Of a stretch of DNA of 16,980 nucleotides, positions 1 through 8,016 are shown one piece after another. The notes beneath the pieces were generated by a model. That model saw nothing but the letters and a program-made list of their open reading frames with translations. It was not told the origin of the DNA and made no database searches. The stretch's first letter is position 1, and each line of letters starts with the position of its first letter. Both the position numbers and the translations under genes were made by a program. The stretch comes from an uncultured Leptospiraceae bacterium (GTDB taxonomy: Bacteria > Spirochaetota > Leptospiria > Leptospirales > Leptospiraceae): NCBI GenBank assembly GCA_937924465.1, contig CALDSP010000219.1, forward strand, positions 1 to 16,980, given 5' to 3'.

Positions 1-48
1 TTATTGAAAAAATCAATCATTACATAAATCAGTAAATATAAGTAGAAT

Positions 49-1095
49 TTAAAAACTAATCTTTTCTTTTGAGTCAAACGCGTCTCTAAGTCCTTCTCCA
101 ACAAAAGAAGTAAGCTGAATGACTAAAAAAAGCGCAAACGACGGAAATGCTATTAACCACCAAGCACTCAAATGCTCACGACCCTGCCCAATCATCTCTC
201 CCCAAGAAGGATTAGGAGCTGGAATTCCATACCCTAAAAAGTCTAAAGCTGACAAAACAGAAATAGAACCAATTAACATAAATGGAAGAAAAGTTACAAT
301 AGGTGTAATTGCGTTAGGTAAAATATGACGAAAAATAATCCTTATGTTGTTTACTCCAAAAGCTCTGGCAGCTTCTACAAACTGGGACTTTCTTAGTTTG
401 TAAAACTCCCCTCGAATATAATAGCTAATTCCAATCCAACTAAAGACTGCATAAGTTATAAGTAAAACTCCAAAACTTCTTCCAAAGAAAGAACCCATAA
501 TTAAAATCATAAATAAAAATGGAATAGATGATAATATCTCAATTAAACGTTGGATGCTAAGATCCACAATTCCTGAAAAATAACCTTGAATTCCTCCAAT
601 CACTGTTCCAATTAAAACCTCAATCAAAACTAAAATTAAACTAAAACTCATAGAAATTCTATATCCATAAAGAATACGAGTTAAAACATCTCTCCCCCTA
701 TCATCAGTTCCTAACCAATGCCGAAAATTAGGTTTGGAGGGAGGAAATTCATCTTCTTCCAAACTTTCTAAATTGCTTTCGTTATAACCATATGGAATGA
801 TTGGAAAGATCATATAGTTACTTGAATTATCCTGAAATTGACTAGAACGCAGGAGTTTTTTATAATTAGGAGGAGTTTCTTCTTTTCCTCCAAAAGTACT
901 CTCAGGATAAAACCAAAAAATGGGAAAATAAAATTTTTCTTCATAATAAACTAACATGGGTTTTTCGTTTGCAATAATTGGAGCAAGAAGAGAAATTAAG
1001 TAGGAAAAAAGTAAAATTAAAAAAGAATAGTAAGCTCTTTTATTTTTTTTAAACTTGTTAAGTCTTCGTTTTGTTGTAGGATTGAGTTGAAACAT
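49..1095 (-). CDS. yejE: YejE-type ABC transporter inner-membrane permease
   Basis: This 348-residue protein is an inner-membrane permease of the peptide/nickel (OppC/DppC) class and most resembles YejE of the peptide/microcin C importer YejABEF. The sequence shows a basic N-terminus, a first membrane helix at about 22-42, then the YejE signature IANEKPMLVYYE...YFP..., with FGG near 68-70. A periplasmic loop of about 80 residues follows, then GTDDRGRD at 129-136, which precedes the permease core. Hydrophobic helices lie at about 148-170, 190-225, 262-290 and 312-335. The ATPase-contacting EAA loop is at 241-261 (EAARAFG, then 9 residues, then ILPN). The start is supported by AGGTGAGG at 1103-1110, seven bases upstream. 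It lies 59 bp downstream of tyrS, not after yejB, which is odd for this family. The partner permease, ATPase and binding protein are not in the window, so the substrate (probably oligopeptides) is inferred. Confidence 0.85.
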   Translation of the reverse strand: MFQLNPTTKRRLNKFKKNKRAYYSFLILLFSYLISLLAPIIANEKPMLVYYEEKFYFPIFWFYPESTFGGKEETPPNYKKLLRSSQFQDNSSNYMIFPIIPYGYNESNLESLEEDEFPPSKPNFRHWLGTDDRGRDVLTRILYGYRISMSFSLILVLIEVLIGTVIGGIQGYFSGIVDLSIQRLIEILSSIPFLFMILIMGSFFGRSFGVLLITYAVFSWIGISYYIRGEFYKLRKSQFVEAARAFGVNNIRIIFRHILPNAITPIVTFLPFMLIGSISVLSALDFLGYGIPAPNPSWGEMIGQGREHLSAWWLIAFPSFALFLVIQLTSFVGEGLRDAFDSKEKISF

Positions 1096-1154
1096 ATCTA
1101 AACCTCACCTCATGATATATAATTTTACTATAAAATAAAAATTGAAAGACTTGT

Positions 1155-2369
1155 TCAAGTAATCAGTTTTATAAATTTTCCCTTTTTTCCCTGACGCACA
1201 ACGTAAACTTGATTAGGTTCTAAAACATATTTTTCACTTGTAATTTTTTCTTCATTCACATAAAGTCCCCCTCCTTGTAAAACTCTTCTTCCTTCTCCAT
1301 TAGAACTGAAAAATCCATGCTTAGTAAGAGTAGCAAGAAGAAAGGGAGCTCCATTTTCAAAATCAGATTCTGGAATTTGAATAGAAGGAATTTCCTCCGG
1401 AATCTCTCGACTTTTTATATTATGAATCCGATTCCATTCTTCAATAGCATTTTCCGTTTCTTCCAAAGAATAAAACTGCACAATAATTTCTTTACAAAGT
1501 TGAGTTTTAGCTTCTTTGGGATGAAGTTTTTCGCGCATAACGTGTTCTTTCATTTCTTGAATTTTTTCAAATGGAATATCTGTAAGCAATTCATAATAAG
1601 TCCACATAAGTTCATCGGAAATGCTCATAAGTTTTCCATACATATCAATTGGTTTTTCTTGTATACCTACATAATTTCCGAGTGATTTGGACATTTTTTT
1701 GATTCCATCCAATCCAACAAGCAAAGGTAGAGTAATTACAATTTGTGGTTTCTTCCCATAATCTCTTTGTAATTCGCGCCCAACGAGTAAATTAAATTTT
1801 TGATCAGTGCCACCTAGTTCTATATCCGCATCCATGGCTACAGAATCATATCCTTGAATTAAAGGATACATAAACTCAATCATAGAAATAGGATTTCCAG
1901 ATTTAAAACGTTTACTAAAATCATCTCTTTCTAGTAAGCGCGCAACGTTATATTTTGAAGTCAATACTAAAACATCTTCAAAATTCATTTTAGAACACCA
2001 AGTAGAATTATAAACAATTTTTGTTTTTTGTGGATCCAAAACCTTAAAAACCTGACTTGCATAAGTCTTGGCGTTTTCTTCTACTTCTTCTTTAGAAAGG
2101 CGTTTTCTAGTTTCAGACTTTCCAGTGGGATCTCCAATTGTTGCAGTAAAGTCTCCAAGTAAAAAATTTATTTCATGACCCAATTCTTGAAAGTGTTTTA
2201 ATTTTCGCAATAAAATAAAATGTCCTAGGTGTAAATCGGGAGCTGTTGGATCAAACCCTGCTTTAATTTTTAAAGGCTTATTTTCCTTAAGTCTCTCTTT
2301 GAGTTCTTTTTCGGGAATAATTTCTACAGTTCCACGTTTTATTTTTTGCAGAATTTCCTCTAGAATCAT
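1155..2369 (-). CDS. tyrS: Tyrosyl-tRNA synthetase (TyrS, class I, type 2-like)
   Basis: Cytoplasmic enzyme that activates tyrosine with ATP and charges tRNA-Tyr. The 404-residue length is normal. The class I signatures are intact: HLGH at 47-50 (HIGH motif, inside PTAPDLHLGH) and KMSKS at 225-229. GDFTATIGDPTGKSETR at about 72-88 and the tyrosine-pocket segment ELGGTDQKFNLLVGRE at about 184-199 match the TyrRZ-like bacterial branch (type 2 in HAMAP terms). The last ~60 residues look like an S4 RNA-binding domain, with GRRVLQGGGLYVNEEKI near 360-376. The ATG is preceded by a strong GAGGAGG (plus-strand 2383-2389), but 13 bases intervene, which is longer than usual; no in-frame start lies closer. 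It is transcribed divergently from glpD and probably co-transcribed with the yejE-like gene downstream. I see no T-box-like leader in the short upstream region. Confidence 0.96.
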   Translation of the reverse strand: MILEEILQKIKRGTVEIIPEKELKERLKENKPLKIKAGFDPTAPDLHLGHFILLRKLKHFQELGHEINFLLGDFTATIGDPTGKSETRKRLSKEEVEENAKTYASQVFKVLDPQKTKIVYNSTWCSKMNFEDVLVLTSKYNVARLLERDDFSKRFKSGNPISMIEFMYPLIQGYDSVAMDADIELGGTDQKFNLLVGRELQRDYGKKPQIVITLPLLVGLDGIKKMSKSLGNYVGIQEKPIDMYGKLMSISDELMWTYYELLTDIPFEKIQEMKEHVMREKLHPKEAKTQLCKEIIVQFYSLEETENAIEEWNRIHNIKSREIPEEIPSIQIPESDFENGAPFLLATLTKHGFFSSNGEGRRVLQGGGLYVNEEKITSEKYVLEPNQVYVVRQGKKGKFIKLIT

Positions 2370-2465
2370 TGAATCAAGTTTTCCTCCTCAAATATGGATA
2401 GAAAAATAAACCAAGTTTAAAAGTCTTGTATTTTAGATAAGATTTTATAAAACTTGAGGGAAAAA
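2370..2465. promoter_or_regulatory. Divergent tyrS/glpD intergenic region
   Basis: These 96 bases separate two divergently transcribed genes and so should hold both promoters. On the plus strand a weak sigma70-like pair can be drawn: TTTAAA at 2416-2421 and TAAGAT at 2438-2443 with a 16-base spacer, ahead of glpD. TTGTAT at 2426-2431 and TATAAA at 2446-2451 also look like promoter hexamers, but only 14 bases separate them. The tyrS ribosome binding site lies at 2383-2389 (minus strand) and the glpD one at 2455-2460. The boundaries are clear; the promoter elements are guesses in very AT-rich DNA. Confidence 0.4.
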
Positions 2466-4073
2466 GTGAACACCATAAATTCCAGAAAACTGCAACTAGA
2501 TAGACTTGAAAAAAATCATTTTGATTGTTTAATTGTGGGAGGGGGAGCTACAGGTTCAGGTGCAGCTTTAGATGCAGCTCTACGTGGATTAAATGTGGCT
2601 CTTATTGAAAAAAACGATTTTTCATCAGGAACTTCTAGTCGCTCTACTAAACTAATCCATGGTGGTGTGCGTTATCTAGCACAGTTTCATTTTAAACTCA
2701 TTCGAGAAGCTCTCATAGAAAGAAAACGCTTAATAAACAATGCTCCTCATTTAGTAAAGCCTTTAAAATTCGTATTACCTTGTTATAAGTTTTATGAAAA
2801 ACCTTATTACTCAATTGGTCTTACGTTATACGACATATTAGCAGGAGATAGTGGACTGCCCTCTCATAAAACAGTTTCTAAGGAAGATGTTATTTCTGAA
2901 ATTCCAGTAATTAAACAGAAGGATTTACATGGAGGAATTACTTATTATGATGCTCAATTTAATGATTCCCGCTTAAATACCTTACTTGCTCGCTCTGCAT
3001 TTTTAGAAGGAGCCTGCGTATGCAACAAAGTGGAATTGATTGGTTTTAAAAAGGAAGCAGGAAAAATTGTAGGTGCTTATGTAAAAGATCAATTGACCCA
3101 AAGAGAAATTTTTGTAAACGCTAAAGTTGTTGTAAATACTACGGGAGTTTATATTGATGAAATTCGTAAACTAGATGATGCAACTTGCAAACCTATTTTA
3201 AAGCCAAGCCAAGGCATTCATCTTGTGTTTCCAAAAACAAAAATTTATTCTAGAAGTGCCATGATTATTCCTAAAACTTCCGATGGTAGAGTTGTGTTTA
3301 TGATTCCATGGGAAGAGTATACTCTAGTTGGCACAACCGACACAGAAATCCATTCCATTACTGATGAACCATTCCCATTAGAGTCAGAAGTAAAATTTTT
3401 ACTTAAGACTATACAGGATTACTTAGACGTCAACGTAAAATTAGAAGACGCAACTTCAATTTTTGCAGGACTGCGCCCTTTAATTTCTCCCGATGGAAAT
3501 TCTAGCACTAAAAATATTTCTCGTGAAGAAATGATTTTAATTTCCAATTCTGGTCTGGTAACAATGGGAGGTGGAAAATGGTCTACTTATCGAAAAATGG
3601 CGCAGGACTTGATTGATAAAATCATTCTAGAAGGCAAACTTACTCCTCATGCAAGTTGTAAAACTTACGACTATGCGTTTAAAGGAAAAGAAAACTATTC
3701 TGAAAATTTATATTTAACCATATCCCAAAAGTACAACATAACAAATGATTCTGCCAAACGTCTTAGAAATTATTATGGAGGAGAAGTTTTTGAAATTTTA
3801 GGAGATAAACCTAAAGAACTAGTTTCTGGTACAGAATATTTTCAAGAAGAAGTCCTCCATGCAATACAAAATGAATTTGCTCTTACCATTTATGATGTAA
3901 TAGCGAGAAGACTTAGGATCCTTTTCCTCGATTTAGAAATTGCAAAAAAATTTGTCTCACCTGTTTCTAATATTATGGCAAAAGAGCTCAATTGGAATTC
4001 AAAAGAAAAAAAAGTGCAAGAAGAACAAGCTATTTCTCTTATAGAATCTTTATCTAAAACTATAAATAAATGA
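2466..4073 (+). CDS. glpD: Aerobic glycerol-3-phosphate dehydrogenase (FAD)
   Basis: Membrane-associated flavoenzyme that oxidises sn-glycerol-3-phosphate to dihydroxyacetone phosphate and passes electrons to quinone, linking glycerol and phospholipid metabolism to respiration. The FAD dinucleotide fold is near the N-terminus: GGGATGSGAALDAALRG at about 25-41, ending in an acidic ribose-binding Glu (ALIEKNDF). GTSSRSTKLIHGGVRYL follows, highly typical of GlpD. Further on come VGTTDTE, the FAGLRPL segment and GGKWSTYR, followed by a C-terminal helical domain. I chose GTG at 2466 because TGAGGG (2455-2460) lies five bases upstream. An in-frame TTG at 2454 overlaps that ribosome binding site and would add four residues. 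Predicted length is 535 residues, normal for the family. It stands alone: no glpK or glpF is adjacent. Confidence 0.95.
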   Translation: MNTINSRKLQLDRLEKNHFDCLIVGGGATGSGAALDAALRGLNVALIEKNDFSSGTSSRSTKLIHGGVRYLAQFHFKLIREALIERKRLINNAPHLVKPLKFVLPCYKFYEKPYYSIGLTLYDILAGDSGLPSHKTVSKEDVISEIPVIKQKDLHGGITYYDAQFNDSRLNTLLARSAFLEGACVCNKVELIGFKKEAGKIVGAYVKDQLTQREIFVNAKVVVNTTGVYIDEIRKLDDATCKPILKPSQGIHLVFPKTKIYSRSAMIIPKTSDGRVVFMIPWEEYTLVGTTDTEIHSITDEPFPLESEVKFLLKTIQDYLDVNVKLEDATSIFAGLRPLISPDGNSSTKNISREEMILISNSGLVTMGGGKWSTYRKMAQDLIDKIILEGKLTPHASCKTYDYAFKGKENYSENLYLTISQKYNITNDSAKRLRNYYGGEVFEILGDKPKELVSGTEYFQEEVLHAIQNEFALTIYDVIARRLRILFLDLEIAKKFVSPVSNIMAKELNWNSKEKKVQEEQAISLIESLSKTINK

Positions 4074-4097
4074 TCATTTTATTTATGATGTTTTTTT
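4062..4097 (+). terminator. Weak AT-only hairpin with T tract after glpD
   Basis: A near-perfect inverted repeat spans the glpD stop codon. The left arm is at 4062-4073 and the right arm at 4074-4086, with one extra T, centred on TGATCA. Seven Ts follow at 4091-4097. The position and T tract fit a rho-independent terminator, but the stem is almost entirely A-U and has nearly no loop unless the centre opens, so it would be weak. In DNA this AT-rich such repeats also occur by chance. Confidence 0.3.
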
Positions 4098-4146
4098 AGA
4101 TTTGATTGAAGTTATGTGTTGAGTCTAAGTTTTAGAGGAAAAGAAT

Positions 4147-4776
4147 ATGCGTTTTTTTACTTGGAAAAAAATTTTTCTAATTATAATTATTGCACAGTTA
4201 CAATACATACCATGTCAAACTCCTTTTCATTCACAAATTCATTCCCATGATGAAGTGAATTTATCGCAAACAACAAAAGAGTCGTTCAAGAAAAAAAAAG
4301 ATTTTTCTAAAAGAACTTGGGGTTCTATTGATAAAGAAGATTTATGGGAAGAGTCAGTAAGTAAAGACTACTATTTTGTAAAAGTACGATCTAAACCTTC
4401 TAAACATACAGAAGAAATAAGATCTAACAAAATGAAAATGCAAAGCTGCTATGATGCCGCAAAAACCCAAGGAATTTATAACATTTTTTCAGAACTTTCG
4501 TTAGAATATTTGAAAGAAAACAGTCCAAATATACAAGAGGGTAAAATTCACTATGACAATCCAAAAACTCACCTGTATTTTTCGTGTAGTTTCCAATCCT
4601 CTTCTACTGCCTTTCAAATTATTTCTTGTTATGGAAAAGCCAAAAACTATGGAGTTAGTTCTTGCGAACCTGTAGATGATTGGTCTGCCTGTGACTGTAA
4701 AGTTTATTTATATTTACCAGGTGGAAAAAACTTTTTAAATCAAAACATTCAAATTCAAGAAGGAAAGGACTTATGA
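4147..4776 (+). CDS. Putative Cys-rich exported lipoprotein, function unknown
   Basis: A 209-residue protein of unknown function. The N-terminus has basic residues (K7, K8), a hydrophobic stretch at about 9-16 and Cys at 23 (QYIPC), suggesting a signal peptide and perhaps a lipobox. Pro at -1 is atypical for signal peptidase II, so lipidation is uncertain. Residues 30-95 are charged and probably flexible. The C-terminal half contains six Cys (101, 147, 161, 173, 182, 184), ending in WSACDC...YLPGGK. From memory, a W-x3-C-x-C...PGG ending occurs in small leptospiral lipoproteins, which would fit the host but was not checked. The start is supported by AGAGGA at 4134-4139, seven bases upstream. 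The stop overlaps the leuA start (ATGA at 4773-4776), so it is probably the first gene of the leuA run, though no functional link is evident. Confidence 0.75.
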   Translation: MRFFTWKKIFLIIIIAQLQYIPCQTPFHSQIHSHDEVNLSQTTKESFKKKKDFSKRTWGSIDKEDLWEESVSKDYYFVKVRSKPSKHTEEIRSNKMKMQSCYDAAKTQGIYNIFSELSLEYLKENSPNIQEGKIHYDNPKTHLYFSCSFQSSSTAFQIISCYGKAKNYGVSSCEPVDDWSACDCKVYLYLPGGKNFLNQNIQIQEGKDL

Positions 4777-6287
4777 ACAACAATAACCAAGAAGATTTTG
4801 TTAGAATTTTTGACACAACTTTAAGAGATGGGGAACAATGCCCAGGTGCAGCAATGAGTGAAGATGAGAAATTAGAAATTGCGCATCACTTAGCAAAAAT
4901 GAATGTGGATGTCATCGAAGCAGGCTTTCCTGTTTCTTCACCCGTGCAATTTAAAGCAGTAGAACGAATTGCAAGAGAAGTAGAAGGACCTATTATTGCT
5001 GCCCTTGCTAGAGCTTTGCGGGGAGATATTGAAACCGCTGCAAAAGCTTTAACTCCCGCGAAAAGAAAAAGAATTCACACTTTCCTTGCTACCTCCCCAA
5101 TTCACATGAAATATAAATTAGGAAAAACACCTTCAGAAGTTTTAAAGATGGCACCTGAGGCTGTTCGAATTGCAAGAGAATTTGTAGAAGACGTAGAGTT
5201 TTCTCCAGAAGATGGGACACGTTCTGAATGGGAATTTTTGCGAGAGGTCTGTGAGGCCGTCATTGAAGCGGGAGCTAGTACAATCAATATTCCCGATACA
5301 GTAGGCTATACCACACCTGAAAAATATGGAGAACTTTTTGCTTTCTTAAAAGCAAATGTGAGAGGAGCCGAAAAAGTTATTTTTTCTGCACACTGTCATA
5401 ATGATTTGGGGCTTGCTACTGCAAATTCTCTCTCTGCTGTAAAAAACGGAGCGCGTCAGGTAGAATGTACAGTGAATGGAATTGGAGAGAGAGCTGGAAA
5501 CACAGCTATGGAAGAAGTAGTCATGGCACTTCGCACACGAAAAGATTTTTATGGAATTACTACAAAAATCAATACTCAATTGATTTCTAGGGCTTCCTAC
5601 TTAGTTAAAACTATAACGGGAATGGTAGTTCAACCCAATAAAGCAATTGTAGGTGCAAATGCTTTTGCTCATGAATCAGGAATCCATCAAGATGGAGTAA
5701 TCAAAAACAGAGAGACTTATGAAATCATGACTCCAGAGTCTGTAGGGCTTGAGTCAAATAAAATTGTTTTAGGAAGACATTCCGGTAGAGCTGGATTTAG
5801 AGATAGAGTCATTCGACTTGGGTTTACTCCCACTCAAGACGAACTAGAAGCGGCTTATAATCGTTTTCTAGAAATTGCCGATAAAAAGAAAGAAATTTTT
5901 GATGAGGATTTAATTGCTTTACTTACGGACCATTCTCGTCGCACAACGTCTGCAAAGTTTCATTTAGAATATTATCATGTAACAAGTGGAACAACAACAA
6001 TTCCCTCTGCTACCATTAAATTAAAAGTAGACGATGTAATCATTGAAGACACATGTACAGGAGACGGACCTGTAGATGCTGTATTTAAAACAATTCAAAA
6101 AATTACAAACATTAACCCTGTTTTAAATAAACTTACAATCTCTCCTGTCACAAAAGGCACTGACGCTTTAGCGGAAGTATCTGTGAGTATTACGTTTGGT
6201 GATAGAACAGTTGTAGGAAAAGGCAGTTCAACAGACATAGTGGAAGCATCTGCTATTTCTTTTATCGATGCATTAAATCGATTATGA
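4773..6287 (+). CDS. leuA: 2-isopropylmalate synthase
   Basis: Catalyses the first committed step of leucine synthesis: acetyl-CoA plus 2-oxoisovalerate gives 2-isopropylmalate. The 504 residues show the catalytic TIM barrel opening with FDTTLRDGEQ at 13-22; Arg18 is the usual substrate residue and Asp19 the metal ligand. IEAGFPVSSP and NIPDTVGYTTP follow, then the metal-binding HCHND at 207-211 and the NGIGERAGN signature. HESGIHQDGV and LGRHSGR lie near residues 305-340. The final ~130 residues are the LeuA dimer/regulatory domain, where leucine feedback binds in homologues. The sequence follows true LeuA closely, not citramalate synthase (CimA), which shares the barrel but differs in the segments after DTTLRDGEQ. 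The start overlaps the upstream stop as ATGA, and its own stop overlaps hisC the same way, implying translational coupling. I see no attenuator. Confidence 0.95.
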   Translation: MNNNNQEDFVRIFDTTLRDGEQCPGAAMSEDEKLEIAHHLAKMNVDVIEAGFPVSSPVQFKAVERIAREVEGPIIAALARALRGDIETAAKALTPAKRKRIHTFLATSPIHMKYKLGKTPSEVLKMAPEAVRIAREFVEDVEFSPEDGTRSEWEFLREVCEAVIEAGASTINIPDTVGYTTPEKYGELFAFLKANVRGAEKVIFSAHCHNDLGLATANSLSAVKNGARQVECTVNGIGERAGNTAMEEVVMALRTRKDFYGITTKINTQLISRASYLVKTITGMVVQPNKAIVGANAFAHESGIHQDGVIKNRETYEIMTPESVGLESNKIVLGRHSGRAGFRDRVIRLGFTPTQDELEAAYNRFLEIADKKKEIFDEDLIALLTDHSRRTTSAKFHLEYYHVTSGTTTIPSATIKLKVDDVIIEDTCTGDGPVDAVFKTIQKITNINPVLNKLTISPVTKGTDALAEVSVSITFGDRTVVGKGSSTDIVEASAISFIDALNRL

Positions 6288-7357
6288 AAGATTACTTTCC
6301 CCAAGCATTACATGAACTTGCTCCTTATATTCCAGGAGAGCAACCTTCTTCTACCAGTAAAATTATAAAGTTAAATACAAATGAAAATCCATATCCCCCA
6401 TCTCCTAAAATTTTAGAAGCTATTCAAGATATTCTTTCAAATGGTTATTTACGAAAGTATCCACAGCCTACATCCAAAAATTTATGTGAAAGTATTGCAA
6501 AATATTTTCAAATTGATCCAGAAATGATTTTGGCTACAAACGGATCCGATGAAGGAATTTCAATTTTATTTCGATCTGTTTTAACACAAAATGCAAAGCT
6601 CATAATTCCTTGGCCTACTTATTCTTTATACCCTGTCATTGCAGGTCAATTAATGAACAACACAAAAGTTGTTTACGTCAAATTGAAAAATGATTATCAC
6701 TTGGACATTGAGCAAATACTTTCACACAAAGGAAATCTTCTTGCCTTTGCAAATCCAAATGCTCCTACTGGAATACTAGAAAATAAGGACATCCTGCGAT
6801 ATATTCTTTCTAATTTTGATGGTTTAGTTTTAGTGGATGAAGCATACATAGATTTTGCAAGTCCAGATAGTAGTATGATTTCAGAAATCAAAAACTTTCC
6901 AAATTTAATTGTAAGTCGAACTTTTTCAAAATCTTATTCTCTAGCAGGACTTCGAGTTGGATTTTTGGTTTCTCAAACACAAAATATTTCTTTACTCATG
7001 AAGCTCAAAGATTCTTATAATTTAGGAATGCTAGAACAAACGATCGCAAAATCTGCTTTAGAAGATATTTCTTATTTTAGAAACAATATTCAAAAAATTA
7101 TTTCTTCTAGAAATAAACTCCAAACTGACCTAGAAAATTTAGGATTTTACGTTCTATCTAGCCAGACCAATTTTCTATTTGTAAAGCCTCCCTCTCCTTT
7201 TCTAGCTGAAGATATTTTCCTAAATCTAAAAAACTTAAATATTTTTGTTCGCTACTTTAAAGAAGAAATGTGTAAAGATTTTCTTAGAATTACAATTGGA
7301 ACAGAAGAAGAAAATGAGTTGCTTGTATCCTCTCTTGTGTCTATCCTAAAAAGATGA
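6284..7357 (+). CDS. hisC: Histidinol-phosphate aminotransferase
   Basis: PLP-dependent class I/II aminotransferase of 357 residues, typical HisC length. It converts imidazole-acetol phosphate and glutamate to histidinol phosphate and 2-oxoglutarate in histidine synthesis. Visible motifs are LNTNENPYPPSP at 30-41, ATNGSDE near 84-90 and ANPNAPTG at 156-163. VDEAYIDF at 184-191 contains the PLP-pyridine Asp185. SRTFSKSYSLAGLRVGF carries the Schiff-base Lys216 and the phosphate-binding Arg. LRITIGT near 335 supplies the substrate-carboxylate Arg. It overlaps leuA upstream and the Bpt-like gene downstream, both by ATGA. No other his gene is adjacent. HisC homologues can also transaminate aromatic amino acids or cobalamin-pathway substrates, so a broader role is possible. 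Confidence 0.92.
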   Translation: MKDYFPQALHELAPYIPGEQPSSTSKIIKLNTNENPYPPSPKILEAIQDILSNGYLRKYPQPTSKNLCESIAKYFQIDPEMILATNGSDEGISILFRSVLTQNAKLIIPWPTYSLYPVIAGQLMNNTKVVYVKLKNDYHLDIEQILSHKGNLLAFANPNAPTGILENKDILRYILSNFDGLVLVDEAYIDFASPDSSMISEIKNFPNLIVSRTFSKSYSLAGLRVGFLVSQTQNISLLMKLKDSYNLGMLEQTIAKSALEDISYFRNNIQKIISSRNKLQTDLENLGFYVLSSQTNFLFVKPPSPFLAEDIFLNLKNLNIFVRYFKEEMCKDFLRITIGTEEENELLVSSLVSILKR

Positions 7358-8016
7358 AAATACCCCATATAATAGAAACCTTTCATGCCGAATATGTATC
7401 TCCTGAAAGTTTTGATCATTTAATGAGTTTTGGATATAGAAGAGCAGGAAATATATTTTACAGGTATAGCACGAATAAACATAATTCAGAAACGGTAGTA
7501 GTAATACCTCTACGAATTCAACTTGCTCAACATAAACTTTCCAAAAGTCAAAAACGGACTCTTTTAAAAAATAAAGATCTACATCATACCTTTACCCAAT
7601 TAAATATTACAGAAGAAATTGAAAAACTTTTTTCTAAGCATACACAACGCTTTAAAGAAAACATACCTCAGACTATTGATTCTTTTGTATCTGAACATAT
7701 AAATCCGTGCCAAACTCTGCAATGTGAAGTAAGAGATAAAGATAAAATAGTAGCAGTAAGTTTTCTAGATATTGGTAAAATCTCTACTTCCAGTATATAT
7801 GGTATGTTTGATTTAGAATATTCGAAAAGAAGATTAGGAATTTTTACAATGCTTTTAGAAATCCAGTATTCAATAGAGCAAGGCAAAAAATATTATTATC
7901 CGGGCTATGCATACGACATATCCTCTTTTTACGATTACAAAAAAACTTTTTATGGAATGGAATATTTAGATTGGAGAAAAAGAAAATGGTTACCCTTTCC
8001 TCGCCTAGAAGTTTAG
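7354..8016 (+). CDS. Bpt/ATE-like aminoacyl-tRNA-protein transferase homologue lacking the Cys motifs
   Basis: A 220-residue protein resembling bacterial leucyl/arginyl-tRNA-protein transferases (Bpt; ATE family, GNAT-like fold), which add an amino acid from charged tRNA to the N-terminus of target proteins. Matching segments are FGYRRAGNIFYRY at 26-38, VIPLRI at 50-55, LSKSQKRTLLKN at 62-73, SIYGMFDLEYSKRRLGIFT near 149-167, and a C-terminal GYAYDISSFYDYKKTF...W. The canonical proteins have an N-terminal CxYL segment and a CxxC-type segment where this one reads YSTNKHNSETVVV; both are absent, so the protein is divergent and slightly short. The ATG overlaps the hisC stop, and its own 3' end overlaps the next gene by 31 bp. 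Ordinary N-degron tagging is possible, but a repurposed aminoacyl-tRNA-using transferase cannot be excluded. Confidence 0.75.
   Translation: MKIPHIIETFHAEYVSPESFDHLMSFGYRRAGNIFYRYSTNKHNSETVVVIPLRIQLAQHKLSKSQKRTLLKNKDLHHTFTQLNITEEIEKLFSKHTQRFKENIPQTIDSFVSEHINPCQTLQCEVRDKDKIVAVSFLDIGKISTSSIYGMFDLEYSKRRLGIFTMLLEIQYSIEQGKKYYYPGYAYDISSFYDYKKTFYGMEYLDWRKRKWLPFPRLEV

Noticed and set aside
1..48. Possible start of another minus-strand gene (for example yejF) at the left edge
   Set aside because: The 48 bases contain no ribosome binding site with an open start on either strand; only AT-rich non-coding sequence is visible.
1317..1685. Plus-strand frame inside tyrS with a Phe/Asn/Ile-rich translation
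   Set aside because: It is the complement of a confidently identified tyrS segment, and the composition is typical of antisense AT-rich coding DNA.
4773..6287. Citramalate synthase (CimA) instead of leuA, since Leptospira uses the citramalate route to isoleucine
   Set aside because: The sequence after DTTLRDGEQ and the HESGIHQDGV, MTPESVGL and LGRHSGR segments follow LeuA, not the divergent CimA type.
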